Shown here: positions 17,715-25,481 of the stretch, piece by piece
Numbering within the stretch: position 1 is the stretch's first letter
Layout of the letters: each line of letters opens with the position of its first letter
NCBI GenBank assembly: GCA_934699095.1
Contig: CAKUVI010000001.1
Location: forward strand, 322,626 to 386,625
Direction: 5' to 3'
DNA: 64,000 nucleotides
From: an uncultured Bacteroidales bacterium
GTDB lineage: Bacteria > Bacteroidota > Bacteroidia > Bacteroidales > WCHB1-69
Position numbers and translations under genes: made by a program
Notes under the pieces: generated by a model
Told to the model about the DNA's origin: nothing
Databases searched by the model: none
The model's input: the letters and a program-made list of their open reading frames with translations, nothing else

Positions 17715-19007
17715 TTAGCGGATTTGGAGGGCTTCACCCACCACGAAACAGCTGCCTGTTATGAGGATGACATCGTCTCTCTTTGCGTTTGCCTTGGCTG
17801 CTCCAACAGCTGTCGCCACAGATCCGTACGTGGTGCATTCCAACCCGGCAGTCTCCATTTTAGAGGTCAGTATGGAAGGGTCCATTGCCCTTTCAATTTG
17901 GGCGCAGCAGACATAGTAGTGGTAGTCTTTTGGGAGTATTTTGACAATGTTGTCGATGTCTTTGTCCTTGACCATGCCGAAAACCACATGTATTCTTGAG
18001 TTTTCAGCAGGCTTTTCCCTGCGGATATATGGCATACTGTATTGGAGGCCTGCGAGATTGTGGCCCACATCACAGATGGTGACAGGAGAATCAGAAAGTC
18101 TCTGCCATCGTCCCATCAGCCCTGTGTTTTTAATAACATTCTGCACAGCGTCTGCAAAAACGTCCTTTTGGATGTTGAGTACAAATTCGAGTACCTTGAC
18201 GCATTGCATGAAAGTCACAGTGTTCTTGAGCTGGTATTCGCCTCCGAGTGGAGTTGACGGGAGTGAGGCAACGGTTTCCCCTTTGCTGTCATACAGCACG
18301 ATTCCATTGTCTGTTGATTGCATCGAGTAGTTGCTGTCGGCGAGGAAGAGAGGTGCGTTGTGTGTGTTGGCAATGTCTTCAAACACGGGGAAGCTTTCGG
18401 GGTTAAACTCGCCAATCACCACAGGGGTGTTATCCTTTATGATGCCAGCTTTTTCGGCGGCTATCTTGGCTATTGAGTCGCCCAAGAGCTGAGTGTGTTC
18501 AAGTGATATGTTGGTTATCACGGAAAGGAGGGGTTTGATGACGTTGGTGGCGTCCAATCTGCCTCCGAGTCCAACTTCAACAATGGCTATGTCAACGTTC
18601 TGTTTGTTGAAATAGTCAAAGGCGAGAGCTGTTGTTATCTCAAAGAACGAAGGTTCGAGGTGTTGGAATTTTTCCTGGTTTATGTCGAAGAACTTCACCA
18701 CATCGTTTTCGGGTATCATTTGTCCGTTGATGCGTATGCGTTCGCGGAAATCGACAAGGTGGGGCGAGGTGAAAAGACCGGTTTTGTATCCGAGTTCTTG
18801 GAAATAGGATGCGAGCAGAGCCGACACGGAGCCTTTGCCGTTGGAGCCGGCCACGTGGACGCACTTGAGTCCTTGTTGGGGATTGTCGAGTATGTTTAGC
18901 AGCTCTTCGATGTTTTCGAGGCCTTCCTTATAGGCGGATGAGCCGATTTTATGGTACATCGGGTAGGCGGAGAATATGTTCTCCAGGATCTCGTGATATG
19001 ATTTCAT
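17715..19007 (-). CDS. folC: folylpolyglutamate synthase / dihydrofolate synthase
   Basis: 430 aa Mur-ligase-type enzyme. VHVAGSNGKGSVSALLASY is the P-loop (residues ~51-69), GLFTSPHLVDFRERI is the folate-binding loop, IVEVGLGGRLDATN is the metal/ATP segment, and ICDVGHNLAGL starts the C-terminal domain. It joins pteroate to glutamate and extends the polyglutamate chain in folate metabolism. It is the fourth gene after exbB-exbD-tonB and starts 9 nt after the tonB stop, an arrangement recurrent in Bacteroidetes. Confidence 0.94.
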   Translation of the reverse strand: MKSYHEILENIFSAYPMYHKIGSSAYKEGLENIEELLNILDNPQQGLKCVHVAGSNGKGSVSALLASYFQELGYKTGLFTSPHLVDFRERIRINGQMIPENDVVKFFDINQEKFQHLEPSFFEITTALAFDYFNKQNVDIAIVEVGLGGRLDATNVIKPLLSVITNISLEHTQLLGDSIAKIAAEKAGIIKDNTPVVIGEFNPESFPVFEDIANTHNAPLFLADSNYSMQSTDNGIVLYDSKGETVASLPSTPLGGEYQLKNTVTFMQCVKVLEFVLNIQKDVFADAVQNVIKNTGLMGRWQRLSDSPVTICDVGHNLAGLQYSMPYIRREKPAENSRIHVVFGMVKDKDIDNIVKILPKDYHYYVCCAQIERAMDPSILTSKMETAGLECTTYGSVATAVGAAKANAKRDDVILITGSCFVVGEALQIR

Positions 19008-19016
19008 GTTTAAAGA

Positions 19017-19715
19017 CTATGAGAAGATGATGATGCGGAGTTCTTCCTTGCCGGGGTTGTAAACGGCCTGTTTGGCGCGGGCCACGCACTGTTGTTGGGC
19101 GTTGCGGTTGGTGATGGTCGTCTTGTGTTTGGCGTTGTTGATCACGCGGGCGTCAATGACATGGCCGTCGGCTGCGACATGCACCTCGACGCATATCTGT
19201 CCTTGTTCGTTGATGGTGGTGTTTATCTGTTGCACCAATCCGCGGTGGCCGGTGCCATATCCCACGCCTCCGCCTGAGCCTGCGCCTTCGCCGGGACCCA
19301 ATCCGGAGCCTGTGCCGCTGCCAATTCCGGAGCCAGAGCCTCCGCCTGAACCTGTGCCTCCGCGTCCCCTGTACATCGACGACTGGTCGGGTTTAGGCGT
19401 TGAAGGTGCCGGTTGTGTGTTGCGGTTGGTGGTTGTGCGGTCGGAGTGGTTGACTGCAGGTGCGTCCTGTGCGTTTTGAGTGGCAAGATTCTCGCCTGAC
19501 GAGGGTTTTGGCTTTGATGCCACGTTTGGGGTACCGCCACCGCCGCCGCCGCCTATCGAGGCTATGTCAACATACACCATCTTCTTTGGCGGCGGCGGGG
19601 GAACTTGAGTCTTGAGACTGCATGCCAGAAGCAAAATCAACATCAATCCCATGGTGCCGACTGTTATGCACCACGCGATGACTTTGTCTTTTCTATTCTC
19701 GTCAGTGTTTTTCAT
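19017..19715 (-). CDS. TonB-family energy transducer
   Basis: 232 aa. A short cytoplasmic start and one membrane anchor (residues ~14-33) are followed by PPPPPKK and a long linker. The linker is unusual: about residues 115-160 are a Gly/Ser/Thr array (GSGSGIGSGTGSGLGPGEG) rather than the classic Pro-Lys rod. The last ~75 residues (GQICVEVHVAADGHVIDARV to the end) form a TonB C-terminal-like domain. It would carry proton-motive energy from ExbB/ExbD to outer-membrane receptors or act in a TolA-like role. The start overlaps exbD by 4 nt. Confidence 0.82.
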   Translation of the reverse strand: MKNTDENRKDKVIAWCITVGTMGLMLILLLACSLKTQVPPPPPKKMVYVDIASIGGGGGGGTPNVASKPKPSSGENLATQNAQDAPAVNHSDRTTTNRNTQPAPSTPKPDQSSMYRGRGGTGSGGGSGSGIGSGTGSGLGPGEGAGSGGGVGYGTGHRGLVQQINTTINEQGQICVEVHVAADGHVIDARVINNAKHKTTITNRNAQQQCVARAKQAVYNPGKEELRIIIFS

Positions 19716-20152
19716 TTGGCTTCTGTGGCTAATACCATTTTATATCTCTGTTCTTCCGGGAAATTTTCGTTCAGTTGGTTCAGGATGTCCATCAATGCCA
19801 CCACGTTTTCGATCGGCACGGATTTGTCGGCCCTGAGTATCACGTTCTTGTCTATCGTGTTGTCCTGCTCCACTGCAGCCATTAATGTCGGGAGCAGGTC
19901 TTCGTAAGCTGTCGGCTGCGCCGAGCTGCCTTCGGGGTTGACATAGTATTGGAGGTCGGCGTCTATATATACCTCGAGGTTCTTCGAGGCGAGCTGTTTC
20001 TCGGCTGTGCTTTTTGGCAGTACAAGGTTTATGGCGTTCGGTGAAACCATTGTGGAGGTCAGCATGAAGAATATCAACAGCAGGAACACAAGGTCTGACA
20101 TTGAGGTCGCGCTGAAGGTAGCGTCAATCCTATTTTGCATTTTGATAGCCAT
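19712..20152 (-). CDS. exbD: biopolymer transporter ExbD/TolR
   Basis: 146 aa. One N-terminal membrane helix (VFLLLIFFMLTSTMV near residues 22-36) is preceded by IDATFSATSMSDLVF, whose Asp is the expected proton-channel residue of ExbD/TolR. A periplasmic domain follows (VILRADKSVPIENVVALMDIL). It forms the motor with ExbB. The gene starts 12 nt after exbB and overlaps the tonB-type gene by 4 nt. Confidence 0.93.
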   Translation of the reverse strand: MAIKMQNRIDATFSATSMSDLVFLLLIFFMLTSTMVSPNAINLVLPKSTAEKQLASKNLEVYIDADLQYYVNPEGSSAQPTAYEDLLPTLMAAVEQDNTIDKNVILRADKSVPIENVVALMDILNQLNENFPEEQRYKMVLATEAK

Positions 20153-20164
20153 AACTACTTGAGT

Positions 20165-20866
20165 TTAAGCGTTTTCGTGAAGAAGGTCCATGAATTCTGT
20201 GGTTCGTACTTCCAACATATAAACAACGTTGGAGATCTTTGAAATCAGCAGGTTATGGAACACTAAGGCTATGATGCCGACTATGAGGCCGCCCACTGTG
20301 GTTATCATGGCTGTGTAGATGCCTGATGACAGTGTGCCGATGTTGAAGTTGTTGGGATCTGCCGCCATGTTGTGGAAAGCTCCCACCATGCCGACCACGG
20401 TTCCGAGGAATCCCATCATCGGGGCCACGGCAGCGATAGTCGCAAGTGCCGACACTCCCTTCTCCAGACGTGCTACCTCAAGGTTGCCTTCGTTCTCGAT
20501 GGCGGTGCGGATGTCATCCAACGGACGGCCCAGACGTGACAGGCCCTTGTCGATCATTCTTGCTGTAGGGTTGTTGTTGCCACGGCAGAGCGCAACAGCT
20601 GAATCCAGCTTGCCCTCGTGTATGAAATCACGTATGTTGTTCATGAAGTTGCTCTCCTCCTGCGAGGCCCTATTGACTATTAATAGCTTCTTGACAAAGA
20701 AGTATATCGCGAATGCCAACATCAGTATCAATGGGATTATTATCCAAAGACTGTTCACTGCGAATACCAATTTGAAATATGAAGTCTCCTCCACATGGGG
20801 GGCCGGAACCGCTCCGGTAACTTGCATAGTGTCGTTCAAGACAGCTAATAATGTTGAAAATCTCAT
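20165..20866 (-). CDS. exbB: MotA/TolQ/ExbB proton channel protein
   Basis: 233 aa. Three membrane helices are visible: residues ~36-57, a second in the conserved TIAAVAPMMGFLGTVVGMV block, and a third in GGLIVGIIALVFHNLL. The conserved block plus GIYTAMITTVGG defines the MotA_ExbB domain. It is the proton-conducting partner of ExbD. It is the first gene of the exbB-exbD-tonB-folC unit and diverges from ftsK. Confidence 0.94.
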   Translation of the reverse strand: MRFSTLLAVLNDTMQVTGAVPAPHVEETSYFKLVFAVNSLWIIIPLILMLAFAIYFFVKKLLIVNRASQEESNFMNNIRDFIHEGKLDSAVALCRGNNNPTARMIDKGLSRLGRPLDDIRTAIENEGNLEVARLEKGVSALATIAAVAPMMGFLGTVVGMVGAFHNMAADPNNFNIGTLSSGIYTAMITTVGGLIVGIIALVFHNLLISKISNVVYMLEVRTTEFMDLLHENA

Positions 20867-20883
20867 AGTACAAAAAATTTATG

Positions 20884-20891
20884 CAAAAATA
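20884..20891 (-). promoter_or_regulatory. -7 box for exbB operon
   Basis: CAAAAATA (minus TATTTTTG) lies 18 nt upstream of the exbB ATG and matches TAnnTTTG. No clear -33 element is seen at standard spacing. Confidence 0.5.
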
Positions 20892-20971
20892 TATCCTAAA
20901 CGGGTAGTTTTTCCTTCTTGAAAATTATTTTTTAAACATTTAAATGTTGATATTACGCTTTCATATCTAAC

Positions 20972-21000
20972 TTGATTCTTTCCTAAATATTGTATTTTTG
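20972..21000 (+). promoter_or_regulatory. promoter for ftsK
   Basis: TTG (20972-20974), an 18-nt spacer and TATTTTTG (20993-21000) lie 33 nt before the ftsK ATG. The spacing is one base shorter than the usual 19-21. It is divergent from the exbB -7 box about 100 bp away. Confidence 0.5.
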
Positions 21001-21032
21001 TTGTTTTATTAAAGTAAAGTTTGTTAAGTTTC

Positions 21033-23678
21033 ATGAAGACTATAAGTCGCAATAAGCCAAAGAAATCGGCTACATCCAATATCCAGAAGTTCGCCTCGGC
21101 CAAGTCGGGCGGCACTTCCAAATCATCGCGAAAAAAATCGAAGGCCAAGAAAGAGAGCGGACAGAACCTCTCGGCTGGGAAATTCTTCAGCTTTCTGGGC
21201 GGCAAGACCATGTTGATGGTTTATGGGGTCCTGCTGATGCTGTTCGCAGTGACTCTGTTTATCTCCATGATTTCATTCTATTTCAACGCGGGAAACAATA
21301 TCTCATACGTGGAAAGCTATGCAGATGGCAATTCCGCCATCGAGGTCTCCAACTGGCTCAAAAGCGTGGGCGCGTTCCTTGCCTACTATTTCATCAAGCC
21401 CTTCGGGGTCTTCTCGATAGGCATACCCGTGTTGCTCTTCCTTTATGCTATGCGCATAATGACGCACGCCCTTGCAAAAGAGCCGAAATACAACTTGTGG
21501 CGCGTAACCTTCAGGACACTGATAATGATGTTCTTCTTGTCTTTCACCATAGGTATATTCAGCTTCCAGACCCAACACTCTTTTCTTGCCGGCGTGTTCG
21601 GGAATTTCGTTGACAAGTTTCTCTTCGACCATGTCGGGATGCTTGGATTGGTGTTTGTTGAGATTGCGTTTCTGGCCATAGTGCTCTTCATCTTCCAAGA
21701 CAGAGAGGGCAATAGCTATCTTGCCAAGTGCGCCGAGGGTGTGGCCGGGGCTGCGGGTATGGCTTTCTCAGCCGTGAAAGAAAAACGCAACAACCGTCAC
21801 GCTGCCGACGGTGATGAAACCTCCAAGGTGATATCCGACTTCCAATCGCAGAAGTCTGAACGTGAGGACCTCGACGACCTCTATATCTCCGACCACGGTG
21901 TGCTTAGTAAAGAATATGCGGCCCCAAACGATTTTCTCACCGGAGAACAGCAGCAAGAAAATGCCGAAGAGGAGATTCCGTTCGAAATAGTCTCAAACAA
22001 CGGACAAGTTGAAGAAAAACCTTCAGAAAACGACAATCCGCAGGAAGCCGAAGAAGAGATAGTCATTGACACGCATGACGACGAAGCGGTGGGGGCACTC
22101 ACTCCCGAAGAGGTTAAAGACCTGGAACCGTACGACCCGCGCAAAGACCTCTCACTCTTTGAGTTTCCGCCTGTCGAACTGCTGATGGACCATCCATATA
22201 CAGCCTCCACAAAAGAACTCATGCGAAAGGAACTGTTGGAAAACAAGCACAATATAGAAAAAACCCTTCTCAGCTTCGGTATCGCCATCAAGAGCATTTC
22301 TGCAGTCGTTGGTCCAACAGTAACACTTTATGAAATTGTGCCCAAAGAGGGTGTGAGAATAAGTAAAATCAAGAGTTTGGAGGATGACATTGCATTGAGT
22401 CTCGCTGCTTTGGGAATACGTATAATAGCCCCGATACCAGGACGCGGCACAATAGGTATCGAGGTGCCCAACAAGAAGCCTGAGATCGTGTCGATGCGCG
22501 ACATAATCACATCCGAAAAATTCAAAAACAATAACTTCGCTTTGCCTATCGGACTTGGCAAGACCATCAACAACGAGGCTTTTGTGGTGGATTTGGCAAA
22601 GATGCCTCACTTGCTTGTTGCCGGTGCGACCGGACAAGGCAAGTCTGTGGGATTGAACGCTATAATCACTTCTCTGCTCTATACCAAACATCCCTCAGAG
22701 ATGAAGTTCGTGCTGGTGGATCCCAAAAAAGTGGAGTTCACACTATATTCCACGATTGAGAATTATTATCTTGCCTCAATTCCGGAAGTTAACGATGGTG
22801 ACGATAACGAACCTATTATCACAGATACAAAAAAGGTTGTCAGAACTCTCAACTCTCTGTGTTTGGAGATGGACAACCGTTATGATCTTCTGAAGAAGGC
22901 GAAAATGCGTAATTTGAAGGAGTATAACGCCAAGTTCTGCAAGCGTGAATTGTCGCCGGCAGCAGGTCACCGTTATATGCCTTACATTGTGGTGGTGATA
23001 GATGAGTTCGGTGACCTCATAATGACGGCGGGACGCGAGGTGGAGCAGCCTTTGGCTCGTTTGGCACAGTTGGCACGCGCCATCGGCATACACCTGGTGA
23101 TTGCAACCCAGCGTCCGTCGGTGAACATAATCACCGGCAGCATCAAGGCCAACTTCCCCGCCCGTATCGCTTTCCGTGTACAGTCGGGCGTCGATTCCAA
23201 GACTATCCTTGATGCTACAGGCGCCAATCAGCTTATAGGCAAGGGCGACATGCTGATATCCACCGGCAGCGACGTGGTGCGCCTGCAATGCGCTTTCGTG
23301 GATACCCCTGAAGTGGAAAAAATCGCCGAATTCATAGGTCAGCAGTCTATCGAACGTCCGCTTGCACAGCCATACGAACTGCCATACGTTCCCGATACGT
23401 CTGAAAAGAGCGAGGCCCGCACTGAAGAATATAGCAACCCCGACGAATTCGACCCTCTGATTGTGGAGGCGGCTTCTTTGATAATACAGACTCAGCAGGG
23501 CTCCACTTCGTCAATCCAGCGCAAGATGAGTATCGGTTATAACCGCGCAGGACGTATCATGGATCAGCTCGAAGACCTCAAGATTGTAGGCCCGGGGGCG
23601 GGTAGCAAGCCACGTCAAGTGCTCGTGAAGACGGAGATGGAACTTCGCCAACTACTCGCAGAAAAAGGACTGCTGTAG
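21033..23678 (+). CDS. ftsK: DNA translocase FtsK/SpoIIIE
   Basis: 881 aa from the ATG at 21033 (a TTG 12 nt earlier is possible but weaker). A basic N-terminus (residues 1-45) is followed by four membrane segments between ~60 and 240 and an acidic linker to ~370. The motor has Walker A VAGATGQGKSVGLN (~residue 530), Walker B YIVVVIDEFGDLI and VIATQRPSVNIITGSIKANFPARIA. A winged-helix gamma domain at the C-terminus (SSIQRKMSIGYNRAGRIMDQLE) reads KOPS-type sites. It pumps chromosome dimers through the division septum. Confidence 0.96.
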   Translation: MKTISRNKPKKSATSNIQKFASAKSGGTSKSSRKKSKAKKESGQNLSAGKFFSFLGGKTMLMVYGVLLMLFAVTLFISMISFYFNAGNNISYVESYADGNSAIEVSNWLKSVGAFLAYYFIKPFGVFSIGIPVLLFLYAMRIMTHALAKEPKYNLWRVTFRTLIMMFFLSFTIGIFSFQTQHSFLAGVFGNFVDKFLFDHVGMLGLVFVEIAFLAIVLFIFQDREGNSYLAKCAEGVAGAAGMAFSAVKEKRNNRHAADGDETSKVISDFQSQKSEREDLDDLYISDHGVLSKEYAAPNDFLTGEQQQENAEEEIPFEIVSNNGQVEEKPSENDNPQEAEEEIVIDTHDDEAVGALTPEEVKDLEPYDPRKDLSLFEFPPVELLMDHPYTASTKELMRKELLENKHNIEKTLLSFGIAIKSISAVVGPTVTLYEIVPKEGVRISKIKSLEDDIALSLAALGIRIIAPIPGRGTIGIEVPNKKPEIVSMRDIITSEKFKNNNFALPIGLGKTINNEAFVVDLAKMPHLLVAGATGQGKSVGLNAIITSLLYTKHPSEMKFVLVDPKKVEFTLYSTIENYYLASIPEVNDGDDNEPIITDTKKVVRTLNSLCLEMDNRYDLLKKAKMRNLKEYNAKFCKRELSPAAGHRYMPYIVVVIDEFGDLIMTAGREVEQPLARLAQLARAIGIHLVIATQRPSVNIITGSIKANFPARIAFRVQSGVDSKTILDATGANQLIGKGDMLISTGSDVVRLQCAFVDTPEVEKIAEFIGQQSIERPLAQPYELPYVPDTSEKSEARTEEYSNPDEFDPLIVEAASLIIQTQQGSTSSIQRKMSIGYNRAGRIMDQLEDLKIVGPGAGSKPRQVLVKTEMELRQLLAEKGLL

Positions 23679-23684
23679 GGCTTT

Positions 23685-23715
23685 GTTGCAAGTGGCAAAA
23701 TTTATTGTATATTTG
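23685..23715 (+). promoter_or_regulatory. promoter for the sigma-54 activator-lptE unit
   Basis: TTG (23686-23688), a 19-nt spacer and TATATTTG (23708-23715) match the Bacteroidetes vegetative promoter. It starts 7 nt after the ftsK stop and lies 23 nt before the next ATG, so this unit can be transcribed independently of ftsK. Confidence 0.6.
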
Positions 23716-23738
23716 CGGACTTTATTTTCGAGTCGTAT

Positions 23739-24959
23739 ATGAACAACAATATAGATGCTGTAAAACGCCGTTTCGGTATAATCGGTTTCGACCCTGCATT
23801 AGAACACGCCATCGATGTGGCCATGCAGGTGGCTGTGACCGACTTGTCGGTGTTGATAACAGGAGAGAGCGGTGTTGGTAAAGAGTCGTTTCCCAAAATC
23901 ATCCATGCTTATTCACCGCGGAAGACCAAGACATACATCGCGGTTAACTGCGGAGCAATTCCGGAGGGAACGATAGATTCTGAACTTTTCGGACATGAGA
24001 AGGGCGCTTTCACCGGTGCGGTGGAGTCTCGCAAGGGCTATTTTGAGGAGGCATCCGGCGGCACCCTGTTCTTAGATGAGGTTGCCGACCTTCCACTCGC
24101 CACACAAGTGCGCCTCTTGAGGGTCCTCGAAAGCGGAGAGTATATGCGTGTGGGCTCTTCCAAGGTGCTCAAAACTGATGTGCGCGTAGTTGCAGCCACT
24201 AATGTCAATATCGCTGAGAGAATAAAAAAAGGTAAATTCAGGGAGGACCTGTACTATCGCCTTAACTCCGTACCGATACGTGTGCCTGCATTGAGAGAAC
24301 GCAAAGGTGATATTTATCCGCTTTTTATTAAATTCGCATCAGACTTCTCCGACAAATACCATTTCCCGACCATATCCCTTACGGAGGACGCACAAAAGAT
24401 GCTGAGCAATTATCGTTGGCCCGGAAACGTGCGCCAGTTGAAAAATGTAACCGAGCAGATTTCCCTTATAGAAAAGGAACGCATAATCGATGCTGAGGCC
24501 CTTAAACCCTATCTTAACGACCCGGTCGGTTCAAATTTGCCCGTTGTTATACAATCAGATTCTGAAACCCAGGATAACATGCAAAGGGAACTGATATTTA
24601 AGGTTATAGCAGAACTGCAACGTGAAGTGCAATCGCTCAAAAGCCAGCTTTCTCATATCTCAAATACCGATTCTAATGAATATGGCCAACTTCCGCCAAA
24701 AATCGACCAAACAGTCTCCATACCCGAAGGCCATATCGATTATTCTATTTATCACACTGATAAAATTGCGAAAAATCCAACATTTGACGACTCTGAATTG
24801 GTGGAAGAACCAGATCTTTCGATGGAAAACACCGAAAAACATGCAATTGTACGTGCATTGCAACGCCATGGGGGAAACAGGAAATTGGCAGCCAATGAAC
24901 TGAAAATTTCGGAACGTACTCTGTATAGAAAAATTAAGGAATATGAAATCTCAATATAA
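23739..24959 (+). CDS. sigma-54 dependent transcriptional regulator
   Basis: 406 aa. It begins directly with the AAA+ domain, with no receiver, GAF or PAS sensor. Walker A is ITGESGVGKE (Val where Thr is usual). The sigma-54 contact loop GHEKGAFTGA is intact. Walker B is GGTLFLDEVADLP and the arginine-finger region is LYYRLNSVPIRVPALRER. A linker of ~110 residues leads to a Fis-type HTH (HGGNRKLAANELKISERTLYRK). With no sensory domain it may be constitutively active or controlled by a partner. The gene overlaps lptE by 17 nt. Confidence 0.92.
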   Translation: MNNNIDAVKRRFGIIGFDPALEHAIDVAMQVAVTDLSVLITGESGVGKESFPKIIHAYSPRKTKTYIAVNCGAIPEGTIDSELFGHEKGAFTGAVESRKGYFEEASGGTLFLDEVADLPLATQVRLLRVLESGEYMRVGSSKVLKTDVRVVAATNVNIAERIKKGKFREDLYYRLNSVPIRVPALRERKGDIYPLFIKFASDFSDKYHFPTISLTEDAQKMLSNYRWPGNVRQLKNVTEQISLIEKERIIDAEALKPYLNDPVGSNLPVVIQSDSETQDNMQRELIFKVIAELQREVQSLKSQLSHISNTDSNEYGQLPPKIDQTVSIPEGHIDYSIYHTDKIAKNPTFDDSELVEEPDLSMENTEKHAIVRALQRHGGNRKLAANELKISERTLYRKIKEYEISI

Positions 24960-25479
24960 AGGTAGCAGTCTGTTGCGTATAGCATCACCAGTTGTCATCC
25001 TGTTCAGTCTTATACTTCTCACAGGGTGCAGGATGTCGGTGTCGCTTACCGGCGGCACCATAGACGCCCGTGCCAAGACCGTGGCCATAACCACTTTTCC
25101 GAACAATTCATCATTGGTCAACCCGACCTTGAGCCAAAGTTTCACCACTGCCCTCAAGGATAAGATTCAAGGCCAGACTCCCTTGACAATAGTAGATAAT
25201 AATGGAGACTATACATTGGAGGGCGAGATTACATCATATACTGTTAACCCTGTGGCTATACAAGGCAACGACAGTCCTGCCATGAACCGGTTGACAATCA
25301 CAGTAAGGGTTCGCTTTTATAACAAATTTGATGAAGCTCAGAATTTCGACCAGACTTTCTCGCGCTATGCCGACTACCCTGGCACTCAGAATCTGAGCAG
25401 TGTGGAAAATTCGTTGGTTACTGAAATCAATGACGCTCTCACCGACGATATTTTCAACAAGGCATTCGTCAACTGGTAG
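24943..25479 (+). CDS. lptE: LPS assembly lipoprotein LptE
   Basis: 178 aa. The N-terminus is a lipoprotein signal with a lipobox at LLTGC (residues ~25-29). RMSVSLTGGTIDARAKTVAI and NPTLSQSFTTALKDKI at the mature start are typical of Bacteroidetes LptE. The rest is the alternating strand/helix fold (NGDYTLEGEITSYTV, AMNRLTITVRVRFYN). LptE plugs the LptD barrel that inserts LPS at the cell surface. It overlaps the activator upstream, and its stop faces a convergent gene 2 nt away. Confidence 0.88.
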   Translation: MKSQYKGSSLLRIASPVVILFSLILLTGCRMSVSLTGGTIDARAKTVAITTFPNNSSLVNPTLSQSFTTALKDKIQGQTPLTIVDNNGDYTLEGEITSYTVNPVAIQGNDSPAMNRLTITVRVRFYNKFDEAQNFDQTFSRYADYPGTQNLSSVENSLVTEINDALTDDIFNKAFVNW

Positions 25480-25481
25480 TC

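Noticed and set aside
19223..19540. Pro/Ala/Gln-rich frame overlapping the TonB linker
   Set aside because: It is the frame-shifted translation of the low-complexity Gly linker.
21303..22691. Long minus-strand frames across ftsK
   Set aside because: They lie opposite a complete ftsK with all motor motifs and show mirrored composition only.
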